Source: JAHIQC01 sp964565645 (GTDB lineage: Bacteria > Actinomycetota > Coriobacteriia > Anaerosomatales > JAHIQC01). Taken from it: a stretch of DNA of 64,000 nt. Both the position numbers and the translations under genes were made by a program. Within the stretch, counting starts at the first letter, position 1, and each line of letters begins with the position of its first letter. The notes below the pieces were generated by a model, which was not told where the DNA came from, did no database searches, and worked only from the letters and a program-made list of their open reading frames with translations. Location of the stretch: NCBI GenBank assembly GCA_964565645.1, contig CAZMFQ010000002.1:206341-270340 (forward strand), written 5' to 3'. Shown in pieces: positions 33,462-41,302 of this stretch.

Positions 33462-35087
33462 CTACACGCTTCGCGCCATGCCGAGGAGTTCCTCCGCGTG
33501 GGCTATCCCGGCTTCGGTCTCTCCACCGGAGAGCATGCGCGCGATCTCGATGGTCCGCTCGGGACCGGCGACCGAACGCACTGAGGTACGGACACCTTCG
33601 TCATCCGCTGACTTCTCCACGACGATGTGGTGGTCCGCGAACGCGGCGACCTGTGCCAGATGCGTCACGACCAGCACCTGGTGACGGTCGGCGAGCTCCT
33701 TGAGGCGCCTGCCGACTGCGGTCGCCGTCAGCCCGCCGATGCCGGAGTCCACCTCGTCGAACACGAGGACCGGGACGTCATCGGCTGACCCGAGGACGCC
33801 CTTGAGCGCCAGCATGACACGCGATATCTCGCCGCCTGAGGCGATCCGTGCCAAGGGCTTGGCCGGCTGGTCGGTTCCCGGTGAGTACATGAACTCCACC
33901 CGCTGTGGTCCCTCGTCGCCCCAGGAATCGAAAGGAAGCTCCTCGAGCAGGACGTCGAAGGAGGTACCTGCCATCTCCAGGTCCCTCGTCGCACTCGACA
34001 GGTCGCTCACGAAACGTGGGACCGCGTCGTGTCGCAACCGCATGAGGCGCTCGGCCGAGCGGACGAGGGCGTCTCGCGCGAGCGAAACGCGCGACTCAGC
34101 CTCGGTGAGCCCCTGTTCGCCCGAGTCGAGTGCCGCGAGAGTGTCCTTGGACTCGGCCAACGTGAGCAGGACATCGGCCGTATCGGGACCGTACTTCTTC
34201 TTGAGCGCGCCGAGCGCGGAGAGCCGGTGAAGCGCCGCGTCGAGCGCCTCCGGATCGTGCTCGACGGAATCTCTGTAGGCCCGCAGATCGGACGCCAATT
34301 CCTCGGCCAAGGCCGAGATGTCGACGAGCCGCGTCGCGAGTTCGTCGAGTGCCGGGTCGAGGTCCGCGCTGCCTCGGAGCGCGGTCTGCGCCATGCCGAG
34401 CGCATCGGCGGCTCCCGCCTCGTCGCGCAGCGCGGCATAGGCCTCTCCCGCCGATGCCGCGAGCCGCTCCCCGTACTTGAGGGCCGGCAACCGTGCCTCG
34501 ATCTCGGCCTCCTCCTCGACCGACGGGGCGGTCGCCTCAATCTCGCTGACCACGAACCTCAGGTACTCGGCGCGTTGGCGCGCATCCGCGAGTCGCGCCC
34601 GTATCGCCTCCAGGGCCGCTGCGGCGGCCGCGAACTCGGTCCGATCCCGTCGGTACTCGTCGAGGGCCGTCTGGCCGTCGGCACCGCAATACCGGTCGAG
34701 ATACTCCGCGTGCCTGGCAGGCTGGAGCAGCGCCTGGTGCTCGTGTTGGCCATGCAGATCGATCACCGGGCCGAGGACGAGAGTGAGCGCCCCGACGGTC
34801 GCCATCTCCCCGTCCAGCGTGCACTTGGAGCGGCCGTCGGCGGTGACCCTCCTGCGGGCGACGATCTCCCGGTCCTCGAGAGCGACGCGGCCCTCGACCA
34901 CCGCCTCGGCAGAACCCGCACGCACCATCGTTGAATCGGCACGTTCTCCCACGAGCAGTTTGAGCGCACCCACCAGAGCGGTCTTTCCGGCACCGGTCTC
35001 ACCGGTGAGCACGGTCATACCGGGCCCGAACTCGAGCCAGACGTCTTCTATGAGCGCAAGGTCCCGGACATGGAGTTCCTCGAGCAC
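33462..35087 (-). CDS. recN: DNA repair protein RecN
   Basis: RecN is an SMC-like ATPase that acts early in double-strand break repair. The 541 residues have an N-terminal Walker A GETGAGKT (about 29-36), a long coiled-coil middle, the ABC signature SGGEISRVML and the Walker B LVFDEVDSGIGG. The start is GTG 35087, one base after the nadK stop. Confidence 0.96.
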   Translation of the reverse strand: MLEELHVRDLALIEDVWLEFGPGMTVLTGETGAGKTALVGALKLLVGERADSTMVRAGSAEAVVEGRVALEDREIVARRRVTADGRSKCTLDGEMATVGALTLVLGPVIDLHGQHEHQALLQPARHAEYLDRYCGADGQTALDEYRRDRTEFAAAAAALEAIRARLADARQRAEYLRFVVSEIEATAPSVEEEAEIEARLPALKYGERLAASAGEAYAALRDEAGAADALGMAQTALRGSADLDPALDELATRLVDISALAEELASDLRAYRDSVEHDPEALDAALHRLSALGALKKKYGPDTADVLLTLAESKDTLAALDSGEQGLTEAESRVSLARDALVRSAERLMRLRHDAVPRFVSDLSSATRDLEMAGTSFDVLLEELPFDSWGDEGPQRVEFMYSPGTDQPAKPLARIASGGEISRVMLALKGVLGSADDVPVLVFDEVDSGIGGLTATAVGRRLKELADRHQVLVVTHLAQVAAFADHHIVVEKSADDEGVRTSVRSVAGPERTIEIARMLSGGETEAGIAHAEELLGMARSV

Positions 35088-35088
35088 A

Positions 35089-35937
35089 TCAGCCTCCGAG
35101 GAACTCTTGCGATACGGCCTCGAAGAACTCGCGCCCCTCGGGCCTCACGAGCAGAACGTCGGTCGGCCCGCAGCCGATCTCCACACGCTCGATCTCACGG
35201 CGACACGGGGTCACGTCACCATCGACCTGCAGGCACGCGTCGCGTCTGGCGGGATCCGGCAGAACGAGCGAGACGACATCCGACGGCGCGATCACCAGCG
35301 CGCGCGATGCGAGCGCATGCGGGGCGACAGGCACCACGATGTTGCAGCCGACCCCCGGGCACACGACCGGACCACCGGCCGAGAGCGCATAGGCCGTCGA
35401 ACCGGTCGGAGACGCCACGATCACGCCATCGCACCGCATCGTCTGCACTGTGTGGTCGTTGACCGAGACCGCGATCTCGACGACCCGCCCGTTGGAGGCC
35501 CGGACGAGCGCCACCTCATTGAGGGCACGATAGCGTCCCACCTCGCGGCCACCCATGTACACGGTCGCCGCCAACGTACTCCTCCGCTCGACACGGGCCT
35601 CTCCCGCAAGCGCCGAGACGAGGGCCGATCGCATGGCCTCGGCAGGCGCACCGGAGAGAAAGCCCAGCTTGCCGAAGTTGACCCCAAGGATCGGCGATTC
35701 GACCTCGCCGAGGAGATGCACCGCCTTGAGTATCGTACCGTCGCCCCCGAAAGCAACGACAAGTCCGGGTGCGCCGATATCCGAACGCGCGATACCCGCA
35801 CCGGCCAGTCCGATCGCCTCAGCGTCGTCCGCGGCCAGCACCGGCTCGTAGCCCTGCGCGGTAAGCCAGGTGTGCGCCTCAACGGCGGCCTGGGCCGCGA
35901 CCATGTTCGCCGAGTTGGGTACGAGCAGAACGCGCAC
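35089..35937 (-). CDS. nadK: NAD kinase
   Basis: NadK phosphorylates NAD to NADP. The 282 residues contain the GGDGT motif (about 65-69) and the GSTAYALSAGGP loop that together form the nucleotide site. The start is GTG 35937, three bases after tlyA. The gene order tlyA-nadK-recN-steA-steB is the same as in mycobacteria. Confidence 0.96.
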   Translation of the reverse strand: MRVLLVPNSANMVAAQAAVEAHTWLTAQGYEPVLAADDAEAIGLAGAGIARSDIGAPGLVVAFGGDGTILKAVHLLGEVESPILGVNFGKLGFLSGAPAEAMRSALVSALAGEARVERRSTLAATVYMGGREVGRYRALNEVALVRASNGRVVEIAVSVNDHTVQTMRCDGVIVASPTGSTAYALSAGGPVVCPGVGCNIVVPVAPHALASRALVIAPSDVVSLVLPDPARRDACLQVDGDVTPCRREIERVEIGCGPTDVLLVRPEGREFFEAVSQEFLGG

Positions 35938-35940
35938 GTC

Positions 35941-36735
35941 TCAGACCCCCAGACTCTCTCTTGCCGCACTTGCGACGGCGTCGGTGTCGATCGGCACGTC
36001 CGGACCCTCGAAGTCCGCCCACGCCCAGAACTCGATGTTACCCTCCGGGCCGGTGATAGGCGACCACGTGAGATCGCGTACGCGCAGGCCCGCTTCGTGC
36101 AGGGCGTCGATGACCGCGGCAAGCACATCGGCATGCACCGCGGCGTCACGCACAACACCCTTCTTACCGACTCGCCCTTTCCCGGCCTCAAACTGAGGCT
36201 TAACCAGCGCCACGAGAGTCCCTCTCGGCGCTATGAGCTCGACGACCTTCGGCAGGATCTTTGCCAGCCCGATGAACGAGACGTCCACGACCGCCAGATC
36301 GAACGGTGCTCCTACCGCTTCGGGATCGACATCGCGGATGTTGAGTCGCTCGAACACCGCGACCCTCGGGTCCTGTCTGAGCGACCACGCAAGCTGGCCG
36401 TAGCCCACATCGATCGCGGCGACCCCGGTCGCACCGCGCTTCAGCAGGCAATCGGTGAATCCGCCGGTGGACGCACCGACATCCACCGCGCGCTGTCCGC
36501 TCGGGTCGAAACCGAAGTGATCGAGCGCTCCCGCGAGCTTGGTCCCGCCACGCGAGACATACTCCTCGGCATGCGAGACCGTGAACTCGACATCATCCGG
36601 GAGCTGCTCCCCTGCCTTGGCCAGGACACGGTCCCCTATGCGCACCCGGCCCGCCAGTATCGCGGCCTTGGCCCGCTCACGAGACTCGAACACTCCGCGC
36701 TCAGCGAGGATGACGTCGGCTCTGCGACGTGTCAT
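35941..36735 (-). CDS. tlyA: TlyA family rRNA 2'-O-methyltransferase
   Basis: TlyA methylates 2'-OH positions of 16S and, in some species, 23S rRNA; loss gives capreomycin resistance in mycobacteria. The 264 residues have an N-terminal S4 RNA-binding domain (RRRADVILAERG, SRERAKAAI) and an FtsJ-like SAM domain with VDVGASTGGFTDCLL and LVKPQFEAG. ATG 36735 has GGAG eight bases upstream. The start lies 35 bases inside the end of dxs. Confidence 0.95.
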   Translation of the reverse strand: MTRRRADVILAERGVFESRERAKAAILAGRVRIGDRVLAKAGEQLPDDVEFTVSHAEEYVSRGGTKLAGALDHFGFDPSGQRAVDVGASTGGFTDCLLKRGATGVAAIDVGYGQLAWSLRQDPRVAVFERLNIRDVDPEAVGAPFDLAVVDVSFIGLAKILPKVVELIAPRGTLVALVKPQFEAGKGRVGKKGVVRDAAVHADVLAAVIDALHEAGLRVRDLTWSPITGPEGNIEFWAWADFEGPDVPIDTDAVASAARESLGV

Positions 36736-38641
36736 CGGCCACACTCCCGGTGCTCGGCGCGCGGTCAAGACCATTCAACCTGCCGAGGACGGCCGCCCGA
36801 ATGCCGTCCGGGTCGAGACCGACCTCGGCGAGGAGTTTGTTCATCGCGCCGTGGGTCACGAAGCAGTCCGGAACGGAGAGCCTCAGCACGGGCAACTCGA
36901 TACCGAGGTCAGACATAGCCTCGAGCACCGCCGCGCCGAACCCGCCCATCCCCGTGTTCTCCTCCACCGTGACGATGAGCCTGTGTGCGGCGGCCGCAGC
37001 CGTGACGGCCTCCATGTCGAGCGGCTTGACCCACCGCATGTCGACCACGGTGGCGTGCACGCCGTCCTGCGCGAGCAACGCGGCCGCCTGTTCGGACGCG
37101 CCGACCATCCGGCCGACCGCAAGGATCGCGACGTCGGTACCCTGGATGCGGACGCGCGCCCGTCCGGCCTCGAGGATCTCCGGCTGAGCCGGCATCTCCA
37201 CGCCCGTACCCGAGCCTCGCGGATAGCGGATGGCCACCGGCCCGTCGGCATGGAGCGCTGTATGAAGCATGTGCGCGAGCTCGGCCTCGTCCGAAGGTGC
37301 CAGCACCATGAGGTTCGGGATGCTGCGGAGATACGTCAGATCGAAGACCCCGTGATGTGTGGGGCCGTCTTCTCCCACGAGTCCGGCTCTGTCAAGGCAG
37401 AACACGACCGGCAGGTTCTGGAGCGAGATGTCCATGATCAGCTGGTCGTACGCACGCTGAAGGAACGTCGAGTAGATCGCGACGACGGGCCGTCGCCCAC
37501 CCAAAGCCATGCCGGCCGCGAGCCCTACCGCGTGCTGTTCCGCGATGCCGACATCAAAGAAGCGATCAGGGAAGCGCTCCGCGAACGCGTCCAGACCGGT
37601 TCCCGAGGGCATGGCCGCGGTTATGGCGACGATGCGTCCGTCCCGCTCAGCCTCGGACAGCAGGCTCCGGCTGAAGGCCTCTGTGAAGCTGATCGGCCCG
37701 CCCGATCCGTTCGGACGACCCGTCTCGACAGAGAACGGCCCGATGCCGTGGAACGCGTCGGGCTTCTCCTCGGCATGCGAGTATCCCGAACCCTTGCGAG
37801 TTACTGCGTGCACGATGACGGGGCCGTCGACCTGCTTGGCGCGGACGATCGCGTTCTGGACCGCGCTCACGCTGTGGCCATCGATGGGACCGACGTACTT
37901 GAGACCCAACTCCTCGAACAACATCCCGGGGACCAGGAGCTGCTTGACCGACTCCTTGGCAGCTTCGCCGGCCGCGACCATGGCGGCACCGATGCGGGTG
38001 CGTGCGAGCGCGGACTCCACGTCATCGCGCAGGCGGTTGTAGCGCGGGTCGAGCCGTACCCTCGCAAGGTAGCTCGCCAAGGCGCCGACGTTCTCGGCGA
38101 TCGACATCTCGTTGTCGTTGAGGACGATGACCAGCTTCGTGCCGAGGTGGCCGATATGGTTGAGCGCCTCGAACGCCATGCCGCCGGTCATCGAGCCGTC
38201 GCCGATGACGGCGACGATCGTCTCGTCGCCGCCCGCGGCGTCGCGGGCACATGCCATGCCGAGTGCGGCGGAGAGCGAGTTGGAGGCGTGGCCCGTGTCG
38301 AACACGTCGTACGGGCTCTCGCTGCGTTTCGGGAACCCGCACACGCCGCCGTACTGACGGAGCGTCTCAAACCCGGCGGAGCGGCCGGTGATCAGCTTGT
38401 GCACGTAGGACTGGTGCCCGACGTCCCAGATGATCTTGTCGGTGGGGCATTCCAATGCGCGATGCATCCCGAGGGTCAGTTCCACGACGCCCAGGTTCGG
38501 CGCGAGGTGTCCACCGGTCACCGATACGGTTTCGATCAGCCGCTCACGGATCTCGGCGGCGAGCGTGACCAACTGCGCCTCATCAAGATCGTCGAGGTCC
38601 GCCGGAGTGTGGATGGAGTCCAAGATGCGCTCGGGACTCAA
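36701..38641 (-). CDS. dxs: 1-deoxy-D-xylulose-5-phosphate synthase
   Basis: Dxs makes DXP from pyruvate and glyceraldehyde 3-phosphate, the first step of the non-mevalonate isoprenoid pathway that supplies undecaprenyl carriers. The 646 residues contain thiamin diphosphate motifs (GDGSMTGGM, then NDNEMSI), the His of the HASNSLSAALG loop and DRAGLVGEDGPTHHG of the transketolase pyrimidine domain. The start is TTG 38641, with AAGGGG six bases before. The C-terminal tail overlaps tlyA. Confidence 0.97.
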   Translation of the reverse strand: MSPERILDSIHTPADLDDLDEAQLVTLAAEIRERLIETVSVTGGHLAPNLGVVELTLGMHRALECPTDKIIWDVGHQSYVHKLITGRSAGFETLRQYGGVCGFPKRSESPYDVFDTGHASNSLSAALGMACARDAAGGDETIVAVIGDGSMTGGMAFEALNHIGHLGTKLVIVLNDNEMSIAENVGALASYLARVRLDPRYNRLRDDVESALARTRIGAAMVAAGEAAKESVKQLLVPGMLFEELGLKYVGPIDGHSVSAVQNAIVRAKQVDGPVIVHAVTRKGSGYSHAEEKPDAFHGIGPFSVETGRPNGSGGPISFTEAFSRSLLSEAERDGRIVAITAAMPSGTGLDAFAERFPDRFFDVGIAEQHAVGLAAGMALGGRRPVVAIYSTFLQRAYDQLIMDISLQNLPVVFCLDRAGLVGEDGPTHHGVFDLTYLRSIPNLMVLAPSDEAELAHMLHTALHADGPVAIRYPRGSGTGVEMPAQPEILEAGRARVRIQGTDVAILAVGRMVGASEQAAALLAQDGVHATVVDMRWVKPLDMEAVTAAAAAHRLIVTVEENTGMGGFGAAVLEAMSDLGIELPVLRLSVPDCFVTHGAMNKLLAEVGLDPDGIRAAVLGRLNGLDRAPSTGSVADDTSQSRRHPR

Positions 38642-38752
38642 GAAGTACCCCTTGTCAGTCGCTGAGGGTCGCGTCCGCGCGGCGGCCCGAAGTCCAGCAT
38701 ACTTCTACGTCGCGCAGCGCAACAAGGACACCGCGGGCCCGTAACCCTTGCG

Positions 38753-39136
38753 TTACGCGGACTCCGCGCCGTCCTCGGCGACATCCGACGGTTCCGAGGC
38801 GTCGTCCGAAAGCTCCCCGACCTCGGACGCATCGGGCCCCGCATCGGGTGTTGGGTCCGCAACGGCGATACTGTCACTCTCGGCGACAGCGGACTCACCG
38901 CTTGCCGGGACTTGGTCACCATCGCCCGCCGAGGAGTCCTCCTGCGCGGCCTGCTCTTCGACGACGGTCCGCCACTCGGTGTGATCGGACAGCTCGGTGC
39001 ACACGTTCGCGAGTCGGACACCCTCCTCAAGAAGATCGAGACTCTTCTCGAGCGAGGTGTCCTTCTTGCGCACCTGAGTGACTATCTCCTCGAGGCGCGT
39101 ACGCGCCTGCGAGAAGCTGTATCTCTCGTCAGCCAT
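38753..39136 (-). CDS. xseB: Exodeoxyribonuclease VII small subunit XseB with acidic tail
   Basis: The first 70 residues match XseB (FSQARTRLEEIVTQVR, LEKSLDLLEEGVRL), the helical small subunit of exonuclease VII. The remaining 55 or so are an Asp/Glu/Ser/Ala-rich tail without family counterpart, making 127 residues against the usual 70-80. It overlaps nusB by eight bases. The large subunit gene xseA, commonly next to xseB, is not in this window. The reading frame is intact across the tail. Confidence 0.9.
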   Translation of the reverse strand: MADERYSFSQARTRLEEIVTQVRKKDTSLEKSLDLLEEGVRLANVCTELSDHTEWRTVVEEQAAQEDSSAGDGDQVPASGESAVAESDSIAVADPTPDAGPDASEVGELSDDASEPSDVAEDGAESA

Positions 39137-39563
39137 CTTCGCCTTCCGGTCCACTCGGGTCCGCGGCGTACTGCTCTGCGAGCCTGCCGAGGACGCCGTT
39201 CACGAACTTGGACGAGTCTTCGCCACCGTAGACCTTGGCCATCTCGACGGCCTCATTGATCGACACGGAGGCGGGAATCTCCTCGAGATAGAGTATCTCA
39301 TAGGTCGCCAGACGCAGGATGCAGCGGTCGACGGTCGGCATGCGATGGACCGTCCAGTGTTCCGAGATCGCACCAAGCGTCTCATCGATGGCCTCCTGAT
39401 TGTCCGAAACGCCGATCGCAAGTTCTCTGCAGAACTCCGTCGGCTCCCCGTCTTCAGGATTGTACGAGGCTGTCTCGAGTATCGACTCGACGGACTGGCC
39501 TGTTATCTCGCGCTGATAGAGGATCTGCATCGCCTGGCGGCGTGCACGCGTGCGCTCGAGCAT
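39129..39563 (-). CDS. nusB: Transcription antitermination factor NusB
   Basis: NusB binds boxA RNA with NusE (S10) and supports rRNA antitermination. The 144 residues start ERTRARRQAMQILYQ and end with the conserved SINEAVEMAKVYGGEDSSKFVNG region. It lies between the Asp23-like gene and xseB; the latter begins inside it. Confidence 0.96.
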   Translation of the reverse strand: MLERTRARRQAMQILYQREITGQSVESILETASYNPEDGEPTEFCRELAIGVSDNQEAIDETLGAISEHWTVHRMPTVDRCILRLATYEILYLEEIPASVSINEAVEMAKVYGGEDSSKFVNGVLGRLAEQYAADPSGPEGEDG

Positions 39564-39598
39564 CAGTTGTGAATCGCTCCGATCCCGTTTACGACGTG

Positions 39599-39937
39599 TC
39601 AGCCCTCGAAGACGATGCCGTCGATGAACACGTCGACGGCCCCGACCCCGGCGCCCACCTGGCTCTTGATCGCATCCGCGACCGATTCCTTGATGCCCGA
39701 AGCCACCTGGGGCAGAGGCGTACCATACACCACCTGGACATGGATCGCGACGAAGACCTTGCCGGACTCGTCCACGGTTATCTCCATCTGGCGCGAAGCG
39801 CCCTTGCCGACGATCCCGGCGATGCCTTGCGAGCAGACGCCCGCAACGCCGTCGACCTGTTCGGTCGCGATGGTCACGATGGTCTCGAGCACCCCCGGAG
39901 CAAGGCCCAGCCCGTCGATCTTGATCTCTTCAGTCAC
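39599..39937 (-). CDS. Asp23/Gls24 family envelope stress response protein
   Basis: The 112-residue protein matches the Asp23/Gls24 family, small proteins associated with the cytoplasmic membrane or alkaline stress in Gram-positives, often found near nusB. Signatures are APGVLETIVTIATEQVDGVAGV near the start and VFVAIHVQVVYGTPLPQVA in the middle. The start is GTG 39937. Precise role unknown. Confidence 0.9.
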   Translation of the reverse strand: MTEEIKIDGLGLAPGVLETIVTIATEQVDGVAGVCSQGIAGIVGKGASRQMEITVDESGKVFVAIHVQVVYGTPLPQVASGIKESVADAIKSQVGAGVGAVDVFIDGIVFEG

Positions 39938-39950
39938 GGTGCTCCACCTC

Positions 39951-41294
39951 TCAGGACATGTGGGTCTCGACGAAGTCAGTATAGACGTCGCCGGAACGGA
40001 AGGCCTCGACCTCGATCACCGCCTGATGGAACGGGATCGTGGTCGGGATCCCCACCACGATGAACTCGTCGAGTGCCCGCCTGGCGCGCGAGATGGCTTC
40101 TTCGCGCGTCTCGCCCCACACGATGAGTTTGGCGAGCAGGGAGTCATACGTCGGCGGCACGCTGTATCCCGAGTAGACGTGCGAATCGATGCGCACACCG
40201 AAGCCTCCGGGCGGGTTCCACACGCCGATCGTCCCCGGATGCGGCCTGAAGTTGTGCGCGGGATCCTCGGCATTGATACGGAACTCGATAGCGTGGCCGC
40301 GGAGCTGGATGTCCTCCTGTGCGCGGTGCTTCATGGGCTCCCCGGCGGCGATCCGGATCTGTTCCTTGATGATGTCCACGCCGCTGATCTGCTCGGTCAC
40401 GGGATGCTCGACCTGGACGCGGGTGTTCATCTCCATGAAGTAGAAGCTGCCATCGGTGTCGAGCAGGAACTCGACGGTCCCGGCGTTGACGTAGTCGACC
40501 GCGCGTACGGCCTTGAGCGCCGCCTCACCCATACGCGTGCGCAGCTCAGGCGTCATCGCTGGCGACGGGGCCTCCTCGAGCAGCTTCTGGTGGCGCCGCT
40601 GGATGGAGCAGTCGCGCTCGAACAGGTGCACGGCGTTGCCGTGCGTATCCGCAAGTACCTGAAACTCGATGTGCCGGGGTCGCGAGAGGTACTTCTCGAT
40701 GTAGACCGTGTCGTTCCCAAACGCCGCGGCGGCCTCGGTCTTGGCGGCGGTGAAATTGTGCTCGAGCTCGCTTTGATCCTGAGCAACCCGCATCCCCTTG
40801 CCGCCGCCCCCCGCCGACGCCTTGATGAGCACCGGGAACCCGACCTCTTTCGCGAACTCCAGCGCCTCGGCGGCGCTTTCGACAGCACCGTCGCTGCCGG
40901 GTACGCACGGCACGCCAGCGGCCATCATGGTCTCGCGAGCGACCGACTTGTCACCCATCCGCTCGATCGCTTCAGGACTCGGGCCGATGAATACGAGCCC
41001 GGAATCCGCGACCGCGCGGGCGAACGACGCGTTCTCCGCAAGGAATCCGTATCCCGGATGGATCGCCTCGGCGCCCGTCGTCAACGCCGCGGAGATGATG
41101 TTCGCCATCTTGAGGTAGCTTTGCGAGCTCTGGGCGGGGCCGATGCAGACCGACTGATCGGCCATCCGGGCGTGCAGCGAATCACGGTCGGCCTCGGAGT
41201 AGACCGCTACCGACTCGATCCCCATCTCCTTGCAGGATCGGATGACGCGCAACGCGACCTCGCCGCGGTTGGCGATGAGTATCTTCTTGAACAT
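39951..41294 (-). CDS. accC: Biotin carboxylase subunit AccC
   Basis: AccC carboxylates the biotin of a carrier protein using ATP and bicarbonate. The 447 residues have the N-terminal ILIANRGEVALRVIRSC, the ATP-grasp loop GGGGKGMR and the motif EMNTRVQVEHPVTE. It lies eight bases after the fused carboxyltransferase-carrier gene, so the two very likely form one complex. No accA or accD gene is in the window. Which acyl acceptor is used depends on the upstream carboxyltransferase, which looks pyruvate/oxaloacetate-specific. Confidence 0.95.
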   Translation of the reverse strand: MFKKILIANRGEVALRVIRSCKEMGIESVAVYSEADRDSLHARMADQSVCIGPAQSSQSYLKMANIISAALTTGAEAIHPGYGFLAENASFARAVADSGLVFIGPSPEAIERMGDKSVARETMMAAGVPCVPGSDGAVESAAEALEFAKEVGFPVLIKASAGGGGKGMRVAQDQSELEHNFTAAKTEAAAAFGNDTVYIEKYLSRPRHIEFQVLADTHGNAVHLFERDCSIQRRHQKLLEEAPSPAMTPELRTRMGEAALKAVRAVDYVNAGTVEFLLDTDGSFYFMEMNTRVQVEHPVTEQISGVDIIKEQIRIAAGEPMKHRAQEDIQLRGHAIEFRINAEDPAHNFRPHPGTIGVWNPPGGFGVRIDSHVYSGYSVPPTYDSLLAKLIVWGETREEAISRARRALDEFIVVGIPTTIPFHQAVIEVEAFRSGDVYTDFVETHMS

Positions 41295-41302
41295 CGGCGC
41301 GC

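Noticed and set aside
34477..36918. Long plus-strand open frame of 813 codons across recN, nadK and tlyA
   Set aside because: It is antisense to three well-recognised genes, its translation has no recognisable domain and is rich in Arg/Ser/Pro as expected for a shadow frame in GC-rich DNA, and it has no ribosome binding site.
36539..38665. Plus-strand open frame of 708 codons opposite dxs
   Set aside because: It lies antisense to dxs with Arg/His/Gly-rich low-quality sequence. The real gene on the minus strand has all its motifs.
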